From the NCBI GenBank assembly GCA_034770075.1, contig CM068377.1:75591358-75655357 (forward strand): DNA of 64,000 nt. Reading direction: 5' to 3'. Source of the DNA: Aralia elata (lineage: Eukaryota > Streptophyta > Magnoliopsida > Apiales > Araliaceae). Shown here piece after piece: positions 41,889 through 54,146 of this stretch. Made by a program: the position numbers and the translations under genes. The number at the start of each line of letters is the position of its first letter. Positions within the stretch are counted from its first letter, which is position 1. The notes beneath the pieces are model-generated. The model had not been told where the DNA came from, did no database searches, and saw only the letters and a program-made list of their open reading frames with translations.

Positions 41889-44409
41889 AGAGGATCGGTG
41901 AGTTTGAAGGTAAGAAGAAGGGAGTGACTAAAGGGAGGGAAACCAACAACCGGATGATCTCTAGTTTAATTACCTATTTTGGGAAGAAGAGAAGAAGAGC
42001 CACGAAATCAAAGAGGTGAGAAGTTTTCTAGTCTTAGTGGTTAAGGTCTATTATTTTCATATATGTGCAAAATAGTTTAAGGACCAGAAATGACTCATGA
42101 GCTAAGTACTCTGTTTTTATGTGTTGGGCAGAGTAAAAGTGTTGTCATTAAGAATAATGACCAGACCAAGTTAAACCACAAGAATGGTAGTTTGACAACC
42201 TTGTACTAAAATAACCGTGATTAATTTACAGTGTCACCATCTGTTTGAGACCAACTAATGACATGAGCCGAGCTCAAATCAGAACTACCGTAGTAAAACT
42301 AACGAAAGTAATCTGTATTATTAAAATCTCAGAACAATGTGTTTATGGACCATAAGGGATGACAGTCAGACCAATGATCATGACCAAAGAAGGAGTGTAT
42401 CTTAGTATACACCCAAACCTATCTTTTAAGTTAAAGCCATAGGTCTTTGTTAAATCAATTATGAACAGACATAGTTAATAGAAGGTGAGTTTACACCAAT
42501 TATGAAGTTCTGTAAAGCATGAGTCAGACCCAAATCATGATGTGAGACCTATATGACCTTAGACCAAATCAGTCAAGGGATATTTTCCTAAGCTAAAATT
42601 GTGATGTAAATCTGAACAAGGAAAGGGACTCAACGATCGTAGGTGGTTTTACTACGATCAAAGAGTGCACTTATACTCGTAGAGTCAGTCAGTTAAGTGA
42701 CTTGACGATCGTAGAGTATTTCTCGCCGATCGTAGAGTTAATCAGTTAAGTGACTCGACGATCGTAGAGTATTTCTCGGCGATCGTAGAGTCAGTCAGCC
42801 AGTGACTCGACGATCGTAGAGTATTTCTCGATGATCGTAGAGTCAGTAAGTCATGTTACTCGACGATCGTAGAGTACTTCTCAGCGATCGTAGAGTAAGT
42901 TAGCCGGTCGCTCCGAAATCGTAGAGCTTCGCCCAAGAAACCTTGGTATAATTTCATTAAGTCAGCCAAACCTTAGTGATGGTAGAGTACTTCTCGGCCA
43001 TAGAATGACCCCATAGTTTAATTACACTTTACGCTTGGCTTCCAGGGGGCGCTGCCCCCTTACACCCCCGCCAGCTCACCGGCGAGTTGGGCAGCCAAGC
43101 GCTCACTGGGGAGCAAAACCCCCGACTACTTTGTCGAAATGGCAATCAAAATGTTTTAATGACTGTATTGAACCTAGTCCTTATGTGACTAATCATTTTG
43201 ACGACTTTAATGAACTATGTAGGATATACTTGAAGGACGATTAACGTCAAGATACTAACGCACGTGCAAGGCAAGTTCCCTAAGCTTACTTAAGATTTAT
43301 GTTGAGTAAATTTCCTACCCTATTTGAATTGTACCAAGCAAGTTCCTTTATGTTCACACTTTTAAATATCATTGTGTATATACTTGTGTAAGTTCCAAAC
43401 TCTACTTGAATTAATTCTTTCAAGCAATTTAGTGGGTAATTATTGTTAATTACTCCACATCCATGATGATTATTGAGACTCATAATTGGTGCAAGTTCTT
43501 ATAATCTGACTTGTATCCATCGAAAAGATATCTAGGTGGTTTAATTATTGAAAATTATTCCACATCAATGTTATTGCAATTGTATGCTCAAAAGCTTGTT
43601 CATTATTGAACTGTAGGAAGAATTTGATGTTCTAACATTCATGAACTGTTTAAGTTTATGCTAGTTGTATCAGCTAGACTGTGCATGTTTAAATTTGATA
43701 GACTCAATTATGTTTTAAACAGCTGTTCCCAAGCCAATTGATTGGTAGGGATTCTTAGACTAATAAAAAGAACAAGACCTATTAAGGCAATAAATTGGAA
43801 AATAATTATTTGCCCAATTATTAAGTGGTTATGCATAATTCACCGAATATGAGAGGCTGATCCCCTCGATTACCAAAACTTTAAGAGGACTAGTTTAATT
43901 ACTAATAACCTCCGAACTTGTTCATGGTCATTAACGACCACTCAATTTCATCTATTCAATGATTCAATTATTGAACATGATTCATGTCTTTTCTCAATTG
44001 ATTCAAATTATTGAAAATCTGAAGGTTAAAATTCCTTTTTAATCATGATATATCTTCTTTGTAATTAAACTTGCAAAGCAAATTAGTTGTTTACCCTTGT
44101 TATATCATGATATTTATTTCAGTTAAGTCGAAAAGTTCCAAGAAGGATAAGGGAAAAGGCAAAGCTCAAGAATAAATTTATGTGAACGTTTAATTATCTT
44201 ATTTTCTGATGTAATTATTTATGTAAACCTTTTGTAATATTAAGGGCATGTTTTAAGTTAAGGTTAATAGATCTTGGATTTATTATAGAACCTCATTATA
44301 ATGAACAATGTATGTTTATTATTTTCGTTGTAGTTATAAAAATGTGTATGTTAATGATTGATCGTGAGCACTGAATCTGAGGTGTGAAAACCCGAATTTG
44401 GGGGCGTCA
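41889..44409 (+). repeat. Tekay 5' LTR, part 3
   Basis: Continues the LTR and ends at GGGGGCGTCA (44409) just before the PBS. Contains a CGATCG repeat cluster (42636-42930) and a GC-rich hairpin region near 43046-43115 (GGGGGCGCTGCCCCC). The part from about 43736 to 44409 has no counterpart in the window's 3' LTR, because another element inserted there. Confidence 0.93.
42636..42930 (+). repeat. CGATCG repeat cluster in Tekay 5' LTR
   Basis: About nine copies of CGATCGTAGAG alternating with spacer, in a roughly 55-bp higher unit (GACTCGACGATCGTAGAGT, TATTTCTCGGCGATCGTAG). CTACGATCGTAG-like cores are palindromes. Confidence 0.85.
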
Positions 44410-44414
44410 TAAGT

Positions 44415-44426
44415 TGGTATCAGAGC
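44415..44426 (+). other. Primer binding site, Tekay
   Basis: TGGTATCAGAGC six bases after the LTR end; matches initiator tRNA-Met. Confidence 0.93.
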
Positions 44427-44731
44427 TGTAGGTTAAATACTTTAGGAACGCGAAACCTAGGTTATAACCTTAGAAGAAAACTCATATAGAGTATGCTAGG
44501 TGATGGATTATGGAAATTCATCTAGTATAGTTGGTACATGATAACATATCATTTCATTTTATCAATAAATATATTTTATTGTGATACTGATGCTATTCTT
44601 TGTTGGTGTCAAGATGGCAGAGGAGGATCGGGATAGCCATACGGTGGAACAGCCGGTAGAGAACGAGGGATTGGAGGATATCACATAGGATATCCTTATT
44701 GGAGACCTACTGGTCAAGAATGAAGAATTAG

Positions 44732-46470
44732 TGTTTGCCGATTTAGTAATCCATAAATACGTGCAAGTTTACACGGTCAACAAGTAATAAAGTGATAAGA
44801 GAATGTCAAACCCACAAAGAATTATTTAATAATATTTACCAAATACTAACTCATAATCAAATTAATTTTATTTAAACAATTTGATAAAAGATTTTGAATT
44901 TTGAAAATAAAGTACTAAACTAACTAATTACTAACTACCAAGAATTAAATTCAGATAAAAAGGCTTAAGATTATAATTTCCCTTAATGTTTCACTTGAAT
45001 TAATACACTTCTTGTTAAGTTATGCTAACTATTCCGGATTGTTAATCAAGAACTCATCAATATTTATAACCATCTCTCGATGTATCATAAACGAATCAAC
45101 TTAAATCCACAAAAGATAGAATTAAGATGAACACCCTAGTTAATTAATTCACTATATCTCTATGTGAATTACAATTAAAAAGGATTTAAAGCACATGTTC
45201 TCTTTCAGATTATATGTGACGTATATGTATATCTCTATCCTAGACACAAATTATGAATTTCATCATATGCAGAAAACACAATCCCATGCTACTATGATTA
45301 GGTCTAAATTTATAATCCATCTCTCGAGTTCATAAAGATTACCACAGTAATTTGTGATCAGGCAATTAAGCAATTAATCACAGATCATAATAGACAATCC
45401 GATAATAATCAACAATAATTAACAAGGAACCATATCAATAAAAGTTACGCAATAAGTTCCATTGTAATCTTAAAAAGAAATTAGTTCATAATTGAATTAA
45501 AATCCATAATCCACAATTGATAAAGCATTCAAGAATACAAAATAAGAGGTAGAGAAGAGAATAGAATCTGTAGACGCAATCCTTGAGTCTCTCCTTCAGC
45601 TCTTGTGATAAATACTTCTTGCTTGCTCAATTGCTTCAAGCCTCCCTCTCTTTCTCCCAAACTAGGGTTAGCAAAAAGTAGCAAAATCTTCCTCATTCTA
45701 TGCTTCATATCATGTATTTATAGGTTCTAGTTAAAGTCTTAAACCAATTAGAAGTTACAATCCTTGTTTCATTCAATGCGGGTCAAAAATAAGCTTTTTA
45801 AAAACCCGACCCAACGCGGTCGTGCCCATATTTAGCCTAGGAAGCAGCGTGACCGCGCCCAAGTGCCAGAAATCATGTTTTCCACTCTGTAGACCAGCGC
45901 GGCCGCGCCCAAAATACACTAGAACACGGCGCAGGACAAAATTTTATTGCAGCATCTGTTGGTAAAATGGTCATAACATTTGATCCGAGAGGAGTTACGG
46001 GGCCTGCCACCTACCAAATCGAAGATATCGACGAGATCTACAACTTTACTTCTTTGAGCATTGAGAGATTCGGGCTGGAGAATGGTTGAAATTGAGCTTC
46101 AAGTGACTGCTATGTAAATGACAACTCCGAACCTTGATCTCTGTTGATAAAAATGTCATAACTCTCGCATCCGAACTCCAATTAGGGTGATTCAAGATGT
46201 TCCGGAAAGATAAGAAGTAAATATACAATAAAATTCAAGTTCCAAACCAAGAACATGCATCCATTTTAATGTTAAAAGCCCTGCAATCTTCCCTTCTCGC
46301 ATTTTCTCGCATGTTGTACTCCAAAAGATGTTCGAATTGCGTTTCCTTGCTCATTTCTACAAAATAACATAAAAACACTATAAATATCTAATACTAACTT
46401 AAAATACTTAAGAACTCACAAATTATCAAGCCAAACGTACTCAATTCATAGATGTAAAACTCACTCATCA
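44732..46470 (-). repeat. 3' LTR of the non-autonomous element
   Basis: Near-identical by eye to 49083-50829. Minus-strand TATA-like CTATAAATAC lies near 45714-45724; a GC-rich repeat cluster (GCGCGGYCGCGCCC type) lies at 45811-45945, 90-220 bases upstream of it. Confidence 0.92.
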
Positions 46471-47832
46471 AATACCCCAAAACTTAAATCGTCCTCAAGC
46501 AAACACTAAGAACAACAACTATAACAACTAATTATAAATAACAACTCACACGACTCAAGCAATGAATCAATACAAATTTGCATAATAGACTCAAAGATTT
46601 CTTCTAATGTTAACTCAAGAAAAAAATTCCGAAAATATGTAAAGCCTAAAATTTCAACCTAATCATCAGTTCCAAAACTACTCATGACTCTTTAAGTGCG
46701 TGTGTGTGCGCATCCAAATGTTCAAGTAGCCATGACTCACACTAGATCATATAATCAAATACTCATAAAATATTTTCAAATCAACTCTAAAAACCTGCTT
46801 TCACATCAATCTCCGCTAATAAAGACAAAACATAAAATTTAGAGGATCAAAAAGATATTTCATATATTTAAGCACACTTGAACCCTTCCCAAGTATTTTA
46901 AAACATAATTTTTATTTTCTTTTTTTCTTCTTTTTTAGTGAGTGCGTTTTACGCTCCATCCCGTTTTCTCTCGGACGAGTGCGTTTTATGCTCCTTCTCG
47001 TACCTGTGTTTATGGATGAGTGCGTTTTACGCTCCATCTCAACCTAACACATGATTCATCATTTTAACTTAGGAAGGTTTCACAATTTTTAAAATTTTCA
47101 ATAACTCGAGATTTCCCCCAAAATTATGTTAATGCCTAAATTTCGCTTTGAATGATGCTCAAATAAGATTTTAAAGTTTCAATGATATCTTTCACAAGTA
47201 TTCAACCAAATTTTTTCCTTAAGACACAACTAGCTAAACAGATGGATATGTGTTTAAAGTTCAAAAAGATCACAAATAGTGTAAACCCAACTCATAAGTC
47301 AAAATATAAACTAAGCATGCTTCTCAACTTCACAAAAGTTAAAAAACATTAATCCATTTTTTTCTTATCATTGGCCATAATCAAATTCAAATCAAACCAT
47401 TGCTCACCTATCCTAAAAACATACTAACTAACATGCAACCTTAATAAACTAAAATAAATAACACAAAACAAGACCACACCCCCAAACTTAAACTAGACAT
47501 TGTCCTCAATGGCTAAGATAGAAAAAATTAAAACAGAGAACTTCCCTGAAAATATAGCAATCTTCCTCCTCGTCTGCTAAGTCTGAAGAATAGGCTAGGC
47601 ACATTACAATGAATAAGTCATTGCACTTTAATTGGACTCGAATAACCTGTAAACACATTAGAAGCAAGTTCAGTAAATCCTAATAAATGCAAATTTATTA
47701 ACTACTATGAAACCTAATAAAATAAATAAAAACTAAAAACTAAAAATTAAACTTTAAACTTGGGTTACCTCCCAAGAAGCGTTTGTTTTAAAGTCGTCAG
47801 CCCGACTTCACCATTTACTATCCAATTCCCCT
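46471..47832 (-). other. 3' untranslated region of the non-autonomous element
   Basis: No gene. On the minus strand, after the ORF stop: stem-loop core TTGGGAGGTAACCCAA (about 47760-47785), hairpin CATTG-AGGA-CAATG plus purine tract (47474-47512), hairpin array (46938-47040), then the terminal purine tract TTTTGGGGTATT (46471-46505). The order is as in the full Athila copy. Confidence 0.75.
46938..47040. repeat. Hairpin array in the non-autonomous element
   Basis: Three copies of GAGTGCGTTTTACGCTC-type units near 46938, 46977 and 47017, with flanks (TGTGTTTAT, CACATGATT) also shared with the Athila copy at 6658-6840. Confidence 0.82.
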
Positions 47833-48948
47833 TCAAAAATTGAGGAACCCTCCATCTAGTAGTAATAATGAAACGTTTGAGGGCTTTGCTTCGGTAAGGG
47901 TCATTGACTCAAAATCACCTAGCATACGCTTTTCCGATAGAATCTCCTTTATAACCTTCCAAAAACTAGGCATTTGCTCTATTGTGTTTGTGAATAAAAT
48001 ATTGAATTGAATCTTCTTGAATACAACTGGATCTTCAACTAACTTCTTATGGACCCCTTTCTCATCCCACCATAGCTCTAGATTCATGCCAACTCTGATG
48101 TCAAATAGAGGTTTGCCAATGACATGACTACCAATTGGGCAGAGGATTGCAAAACTACTCGGATCATTGAGCTTTGGCGGAAAAGGTACATGGGGCACTA
48201 ACAAAATCGGTACATGAGCGTCGAAACTCACGGCTAGACCTTCTTCGGTTGTATTTTCTTGATCCCCACTATTCTCCTCCATATCAGAATTATCATCAAT
48301 TAGCACGTCCGGTTGCACCTTTGGCGCGGGCAATCCATCAGTCTTGAGAACCACGTCACTGGGCCATGCACAATGATAACTATTCTTGAAGGCGTTGATA
48401 AGCTGTCCCATCTGGTTCTCAAGATTTCGAATCAACACTGCTTGGCTTTTTATATTTAAATCCACTAAGTTTAACAGCTGATCTTGATCACTCATTCTTT
48501 TGTCCGTAGCTGTAATAAACTTCGCCAAGGCCTCCTCCAAACTCAGTTTCCTTTCTTCTTCATGTAGATAGGCTGAATCCTGAAATTCTGGAGTGTATGA
48601 TTGGCTTGGAGCAAAGATTTGGACTTGATTATTATAGCTCCATGAAAAATCCGGATGATACCCCCAATCTTGATGATAGTTGTTGGGCTAGGCATAACTG
48701 TTAGGGTAATCGCCAAAATTGCCACCATACTGCATCAACTTAAAATTAATGGCGCATTGATGACTCGGATGATTCCCAGCACAATAATCACAAATTACCG
48801 CCACACTTTGAATACGTTGTACTGCAAAAGCGTCAATCATCCTCGAAAGTGTCTCAATCTGTGCTGACAATTCATCGAATTCATAAATCCCTGCAGCTCT
48901 TGGCTGAATCATTCTCGTATAAGGCCATTGATAGTCGTAGTCAGCCAT
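47833..48948 (-). pseudogene. gag: Gag plus dead-protease ORF of the non-autonomous element, one stop
   Basis: Single 371-codon frame, ATG at 48946-48948, interrupted once by TAG at 48688-48690 (a TGG-to-TAG type change). Zinc knuckle CDYCAGNHPSHQC (C-x2-C-x3-H-x4-C). A helical middle part with LENQMGQLINA, as in Athila gag, then an acidic linker (DMEENSGDQENTTEEG). The C-terminal third, DPSSFAILCPIGSHVIGKPL then FDIRVGMNLE, lines up with the Athila protease (DPGSFTIPC, CDLGASI), but the catalytic DLGA is DIRV. So it is a Gag fused to a protease remnant that cannot cut. No RT follows. Confidence 0.8.
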
Positions 48949-49058
48949 GGTGTACCTAAAAAGAGAGAAATATAGGAAGAGAATTAAAATAAAATAAAAA
49001 TGATTAAATTAAGACTAATTTGATTGAAGCTAATGATGGCAAAAAATATTAAACTAAT

Positions 49059-49076
49059 TCTCCGGTAAAGGCGCCA
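49059..49076 (-). other. Primer binding site, non-autonomous element
   Basis: Minus strand TGGCGCCTTTACCGGAGA, six bases from the LTR end; tRNA-Asp type with a few mismatches. Confidence 0.82.
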
Positions 49077-49082
49077 AAAATT

Positions 49083-50829
49083 TATTTGTCGATTTAGTAA
49101 TCAATAAATACGTGCAAGTTTACACGGTCAACAAGTAATAAAGTGATAAGAGAGTGTCGAACCCATAGAGAATTATTTAATAATAGTTACCAAATACTAA
49201 CTCATAATCAAATTAATTTTATTTAAACAATTTGATAAAAGATTTTGAATTTTGAAAATAAAGTACTAAACTAACTAATTACTAACTACCAAGAATTGAA
49301 TTCAGATAAAAAAGCTTAAAATTACAATTTCCCTTAATGTTTCACTTGAATTAATACACTTCTTGTTAAGTTATGCTAACTATTCCGGATTGTTAATCAA
49401 GAACTCATCAATATTTATAACCATCTCTCGATGTATCATAAACGAATCAACTTAAATCCACAAAAGATAGAATTAAGATGAACACCCTAGTTAACTAATT
49501 CACTATATCTCTATGTGAATTACAATTAAAAATGATTTAAAGCACAGGTTCTCTTTCAGATTATATGTGACGCATAGGTATATCTCTATCCTAGACACAA
49601 ATTATGAATTCCATCATATGCAGAAAACACAATCACATGCTACTATGATTAGGTCTAAATCTATAATCCATCTCTCGAGTTCATAAAGATTACCACGGTA
49701 ATTGGTGATCAGACAATTAAACAATTAATCATAAATCATAATAGACAATCCGATAATAATCAACAATAATTAACAAGGAAGCATATCAATAAAAGCTACG
49801 CAATAAGTTCCATTGTAATCTTAAAAAGAAATTAGTTCATAATTGAATTAAAATCCATAATCCACAATTGATAAAGCATTCAAGAATACAAAATAAGAGG
49901 TAGAGAAGAGAATAGAATCTGTAGACGCAATCCTTGAGTCTCTCCTTCAGCTCTTGTGATGAATCCTTCTTGCTTGCTCAATTGCTTCAAGCCTCCCTCT
50001 CTTTCTCCCAAACTAGGGTTAGCAAAAAGTAGCAAAATCTCCCTCATTCTATGCTTCATATCATGTATTTATAGGTTCTAGTTAAAGTCCTAAACTAATT
50101 AGAAGTTACAATCCTTGTTTCATTCAATGCGGCTCAAAAATAAGCTTTTTAAAAACCCGACCCAGCGCGGTCGCGCCCATATTTGGCCTAAAAAGCAGTG
50201 CTACCGCGCCCAAGTGCCAGAAATCATGTTTTCCACTCTGTAGACCAGCGCGGTCGTGCCCAAAATACACTAGAACACGGCACGGTCGTGCCCGACAAAA
50301 TTCTACTGCAACATCTGTTGGTAAAATGGTCTTAACTTTTTATCCGGGAGGAGTGACGGGGCCTGTCACCTACCAAATCGAAGATATCGACGAGATTTAC
50401 AACTTTCCTTCTTTGAGTATTGAGAGATTTGGGCTGGAGAATAGTTGAAATTGAGCTTTAAGTGACTGCTATGTAAATAACAACTCTGAACCTTGATCTC
50501 TGTTGATAAAAATGTCATAACTCTCGCATCCGAACTCCGATTAGGGTGATTCAAGATGTTCCGGAAAGATAAGAAGTAAATTTACAACAAAATTCAAGTT
50601 CCAAACCAAGAACATGAATCCATTTTAATGTTAAAAGCCCTGCAATCTTCCCTTCTCGTATTTGCTCGCATGTTGTACTCCAAAAGATGTTCAAATTGCG
50701 TTTCCTTGCTCATTCCTACAAAATAACATAAAAACACTATAAATATCTAATACTAACTTAAAATACTTAACAACTCACAAATTATCAAGTCAAACGTACT
50801 CAATTCATAGATATAAAACCCATTCATCA
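49083..50829 (-). repeat. 5' LTR of the non-autonomous element
   Basis: 1747 bp. Minus-strand TATA-like box near 50060-50072; GC cluster at 50158-50302. Ends CATCA, then TSD ATTAG. Confidence 0.92.
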
Positions 50830-51286
50830 ATTAGAAGCTAGAGTACAAGAGCTGGAGGCAGAGAATTACACTCTCCAGAGCACTGAGCAGTATAAAGATG
50901 TTGCCCATCAGGCATTAGTAGACTTGGATGAGCAGAAGGCCAGAGTTGAGTTGTTAGAGTTTCAGCTGGGTGAGAGGACTCGAGAGAATCAGGTGTTGAT
51001 ATTTGAGTTTGACTTAGAGATAGCAGATAAGATTAGAATTTCGGACGCTTGGGTAAAGGCGGCCAGACTTGTTGATCAGCTCGAGGAGGAGCTGCATGCC
51101 AGGGAGGTCAGGATTGATTCATTGGGGCGAGCATTAGATACCGCCTATATGGATCAGCGGGCAGGATTGAGGAGGAGTTCCATGGAGGTGGGTGCGTCGA
51201 GTTGGTCTGTGCGACGACGACTTATGGATGGATTTCTTCCACCAGAGCAGGGACATACAGATGCACCTCCTCTTGATATGCAGTGA

Positions 51287-52560
51287 CAATTTAGTGGTCC
51301 TACATACTTAATGAAGGGTGATGCTAATTTGTGGTGGGAATCTAACCAGAATAGAGACGGAGAAGGAGTGGTAACGTGGGAAAGATTTAAAAAATTATTT
51401 TTCAAAAACTATTTTTCAAGAAGTATGCAAGGAAGAATGGAAATTAAGTTCTTGGAGTTAAAGCAAGAAAACATGTCAGTCTCAGAATACGCCGCCAAGT
51501 TCAACGAGTTGGCAAGATTTGCACCGCATCAGGTGGATACTGAGGAACGAAAGTCGCGGAGATTTGAGAACGGGTTGAAACCATGGATTTTCAGTAAGAT
51601 GGCAGTGTTACAAATTGATTCGTTTTTTACTCTATTGGAGAAGGCAATCATTGTAGAAGGGGGAAGTGAAGCAGTATCCAAGTATAATCGAGAGAAGAAT
51701 AAGAAGAAGAATGAAGGAGGGAATTAGAACATTAGTAGTGGAGGTAGCAACAGCAAGAAATGCAAATGGAACAGCGGTGACAACAACTCAGAGAGTCAGC
51801 CAGGGGATTTTCAACAGAAAAAGAAGGCATGTGACAAATGTGGAAAGAATCACTCTGAGGAATGTATGAAAGGGAAGAATGTGCGTTACAATTTTGATCA
51901 GGAAGGACATATTTCTCCAAATTGTCCTAAACCAAAGAAATGAGGTTGTTTTTCATGTGGAGGAGCGGGTCATCAGTTCAAGGATTGTCTGTTGAAGAAA
52001 AGTACTGATGGAGGAAGCGGCAACAAGGGCAGTAGCACCAAATTAACCATTAGAGGGCCAGAACAATAGAACAAGCCAACAGCTAGAACATTTAACATGA
52101 CGGTTCAAGACGCAGTGGCATCCAAGGAGGTGGTGTCAGGTATTATTCCAATCAATAATATAAATGCATATGTATAATTTGATTCGGGAGCTACCTGTTC
52201 ATTTGTGTCTGATGATTTTGCTCAAAGATTAAATTTACCTTGTGAAAGGTTAGAAAACCCAATGAATATAGAAGTTGCAAACAAAGAAGTGACCCATATA
52301 GAATTTATACATAGAAATTATAGTGTGGAGATAAGGGGACATACGTTAAATGTGGATCTAATCTCGATACGCTTAGGGGAATTCGATGTAATCTTAGGAA
52401 TGGATTGGTTATTTCATGAGGCAGTTATTGACTGTCAGAACAAGAGCATATGCCTTAAGACACCCAATAAGTCTAAGGTTGTATTTTACGGTAGCAAGTC
52501 ACCAAGACAAATGAGTTGTCTGATGATGATGCAGGCCAAAAAATGTTGAAGAAAGGATGT
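51287..52560 (+). pseudogene. Tekay gag C-terminal part, zinc knuckles and protease
   Basis: Gag domain: YLMKGDANLWWESNQNR, MEIKFLELKQENMSVSEYAAKFNELARFA. The conserved start of the domain is absent, so sequence is deleted near 51284-51310. Stops at 51725-51727 and others at about 51942, 52067 and 52175. Three zinc-knuckle-like sites: CDKCGKNHSEEC; a second with both first Cys lost (RYNFDQEGHISPNC); CFSCGGAGHQFKDC. Protease FDSGATCSFVSDDFA keeps DSG; VILGMDWLFHEAVIDC is its C-terminal part. Ends with stop 52547-52549 and a frameshift to RT. Confidence 0.85.
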
Positions 52561-54146
52561 GAGGTTATTTGGCTAATGTAGTGGATACACGAATGGTGAA
52601 TTCTGACATGGGGTCGATATCTATAGTGAATGACTTCGTGGATGTCTTTCCAGAGGACTTGTCAGGACTTCCACTAGACCGAGAGATAGAGTTTGTAATT
52701 GGTCTAGTACTGGGGACAGCGCCAATATCGAAAGCACCATATAGGATGGCTCCGGTAGAAATGAAAGAGTTAATGGTTCAACTGCAGGATTTATTAGACA
52801 AGAAGTACATTCAGCCTAGTGTATCCCTATGGGGAGCACCGGTGTTGTTTGTAAAGAAGAAGGATGGATCGATGAGGTTGTGTATAGATTATAGAGAGTT
52901 AAATAAGGTGACAATCAAGAATAAGTATCCATTACCGAGAATAGACGATCTTTTTAATCAGCTTAACGGAGCAAGATGTTTTTCAAAGATTGATTTGAGA
53001 ACTGGGTATCATCAATTAAAGGTAAGACCGGAGGATGTACCAAAGACAGTATTTAGGGCTCGTTACGGTCATTATGAGTTTCTAGTGATATCCTTTGGAC
53101 TGACGAATGCGCCAGCGGCATTTATGGACTTGATGAACAGAGTATTTAAACCATACTTAGATAAGTTTGTGGTTGTGTTCATTGATGACATACTGGTGTA
53201 TTCGAAGACTGAAGAGAAGCATGCCGAAAATTTAAGGATAGTACTGGAGACATTGAGAAAGGAGAAGTTATACGCAAAATTTTCGAAATGTGAATTCTGG
53301 TTGAAGAAAGTTCAGTTTTTGGGACACGTTATCGATAATGAGGGAATATCTGTTGATCTAGCAAAGGTAGAAGCGGTGAAAAATTAGGGACAACCAAAGA
53401 CACTGACAGAGGTCAGAAGTTTCTTAGGATTGGCAGGATATTATCGGAGGTTTATTCAAGATTTCTTAAAGATAGTGACACCGTTGACGAATTTGACCAG
53501 GAAGACGGTTAAGTATGTGTGGATGGAGAAATGTGAGCAGAGTTTTCAGGAGTTGAATAAGCGACTAAGTGAAGCACCTATGTTATCCTTACCAGATAGT
53601 ACTGGAGGTTTTATAGTGTATAGTGATGCGTCTCACAAGGGACTGGGATGTGTGCTGATGCAGAACGGTAAGGTTATTGCATACACGTCACGCCAGTTGA
53701 AGGACTATGAAAAGGGATACCCTACCCATGATCTGGAGTTAGTTACGGTAGTGTTTGCCCTTAAGATTTGGAGACATTATTTCTATGGAGAAAAGTGTGA
53801 GATATACACAGATCACAAGGGTCTGAAGTATATCTTTACACAAAAAGAGTTGAATATGAGGCAAAGGAGGTGGTTAGAATTGATCAAGGACTATGATTGT
53901 GATATTTTATACCATTCAGAAAAGGCCAATGTAATGGCAGATGCCTTAAGCAGAAACAATAGAGAAAAGTTGTTTATATTGACAGGGCAGGAAGAGTTAG
54001 TAAAAGAGATGGAGAAAATGGAGTTGGAGGTGAAAAATCCGAAGGATTCAAAGGAAGTAATAGAAATAGATGCAAGTCCGACATTATTGGACAAGGTGAA
54101 AGAGGCTCAGGAACATGATGAAGAATGTGGTAATGTTAATGAATGA
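52561..54146 (+). pseudogene. Tekay reverse transcriptase and RNase H
   Basis: RT frame 52569-53387: FVDVFPEDLSGLP, APYRMAPVEMKEL, MRLCIDYRELNKVTIKNKYPLPR, FSKIDLRTGYHQL, ISFGLTNAPAAFMDLMNRVF, catalytic VVFIDDILVYSK. TAG at 53385-53387 (Trp before GQPK). In-frame continuation 53430-54146: LAGYYRRFIQDF, RNase H GFIVYSDASHKGLGCVLMQ, THDLELVTVVFALKIWRHYFYG, IYTDHKGLKYIFTQ, NVMADALSR. Stops at 54144-54146 (Arg-to-TGA type). All RT and RNase H catalytic acidic residues seen. Confidence 0.92.

Larger units (their letters stand above)
44732..50829 (-). mobile_element. Non-autonomous Athila-like retrotransposon, minus strand, 6.1 kb
   Basis: LTRs of about 1.74 kb (44732-46470; 49083-50829), exact TSD ATTAG (44727-44731, 50830-50834), Athila-like PBS and purine tract. 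The internal region is only 2.6 kb and holds one gag-type ORF; no RT, RNase H or integrase. Must have used proteins from another element. LTR start is TG in one copy and TA in the other. Confidence 0.93.
44614..51286 (+). pseudogene. gag: Tekay gag N-terminal coiled-coil part (44614-44731 and 50835-51286)
   Basis: ATG at 44614 starts AEEDRDSHTVEQPVENEG; TAG at 44686-44688. The frame runs into the insertion at 44731 and resumes in phase at 50835 with LEARVQELEAENYTLQ, then QKARVELLEFQLGERTREN and other heptad-like stretches, so this N-terminal part probably forms a coiled coil. TGA at 51284-51286 ends it. The inserted element (44732-50829) uses the TSD ATTAG. Confidence 0.8.

Noticed and set aside
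42636..42930. CRISPR-like direct repeats
   Set aside because: Repeats are palindromic cores with uneven spacers inside an LTR of a plant retrotransposon, repeated in the other LTR; no cas genes and wrong kingdom.
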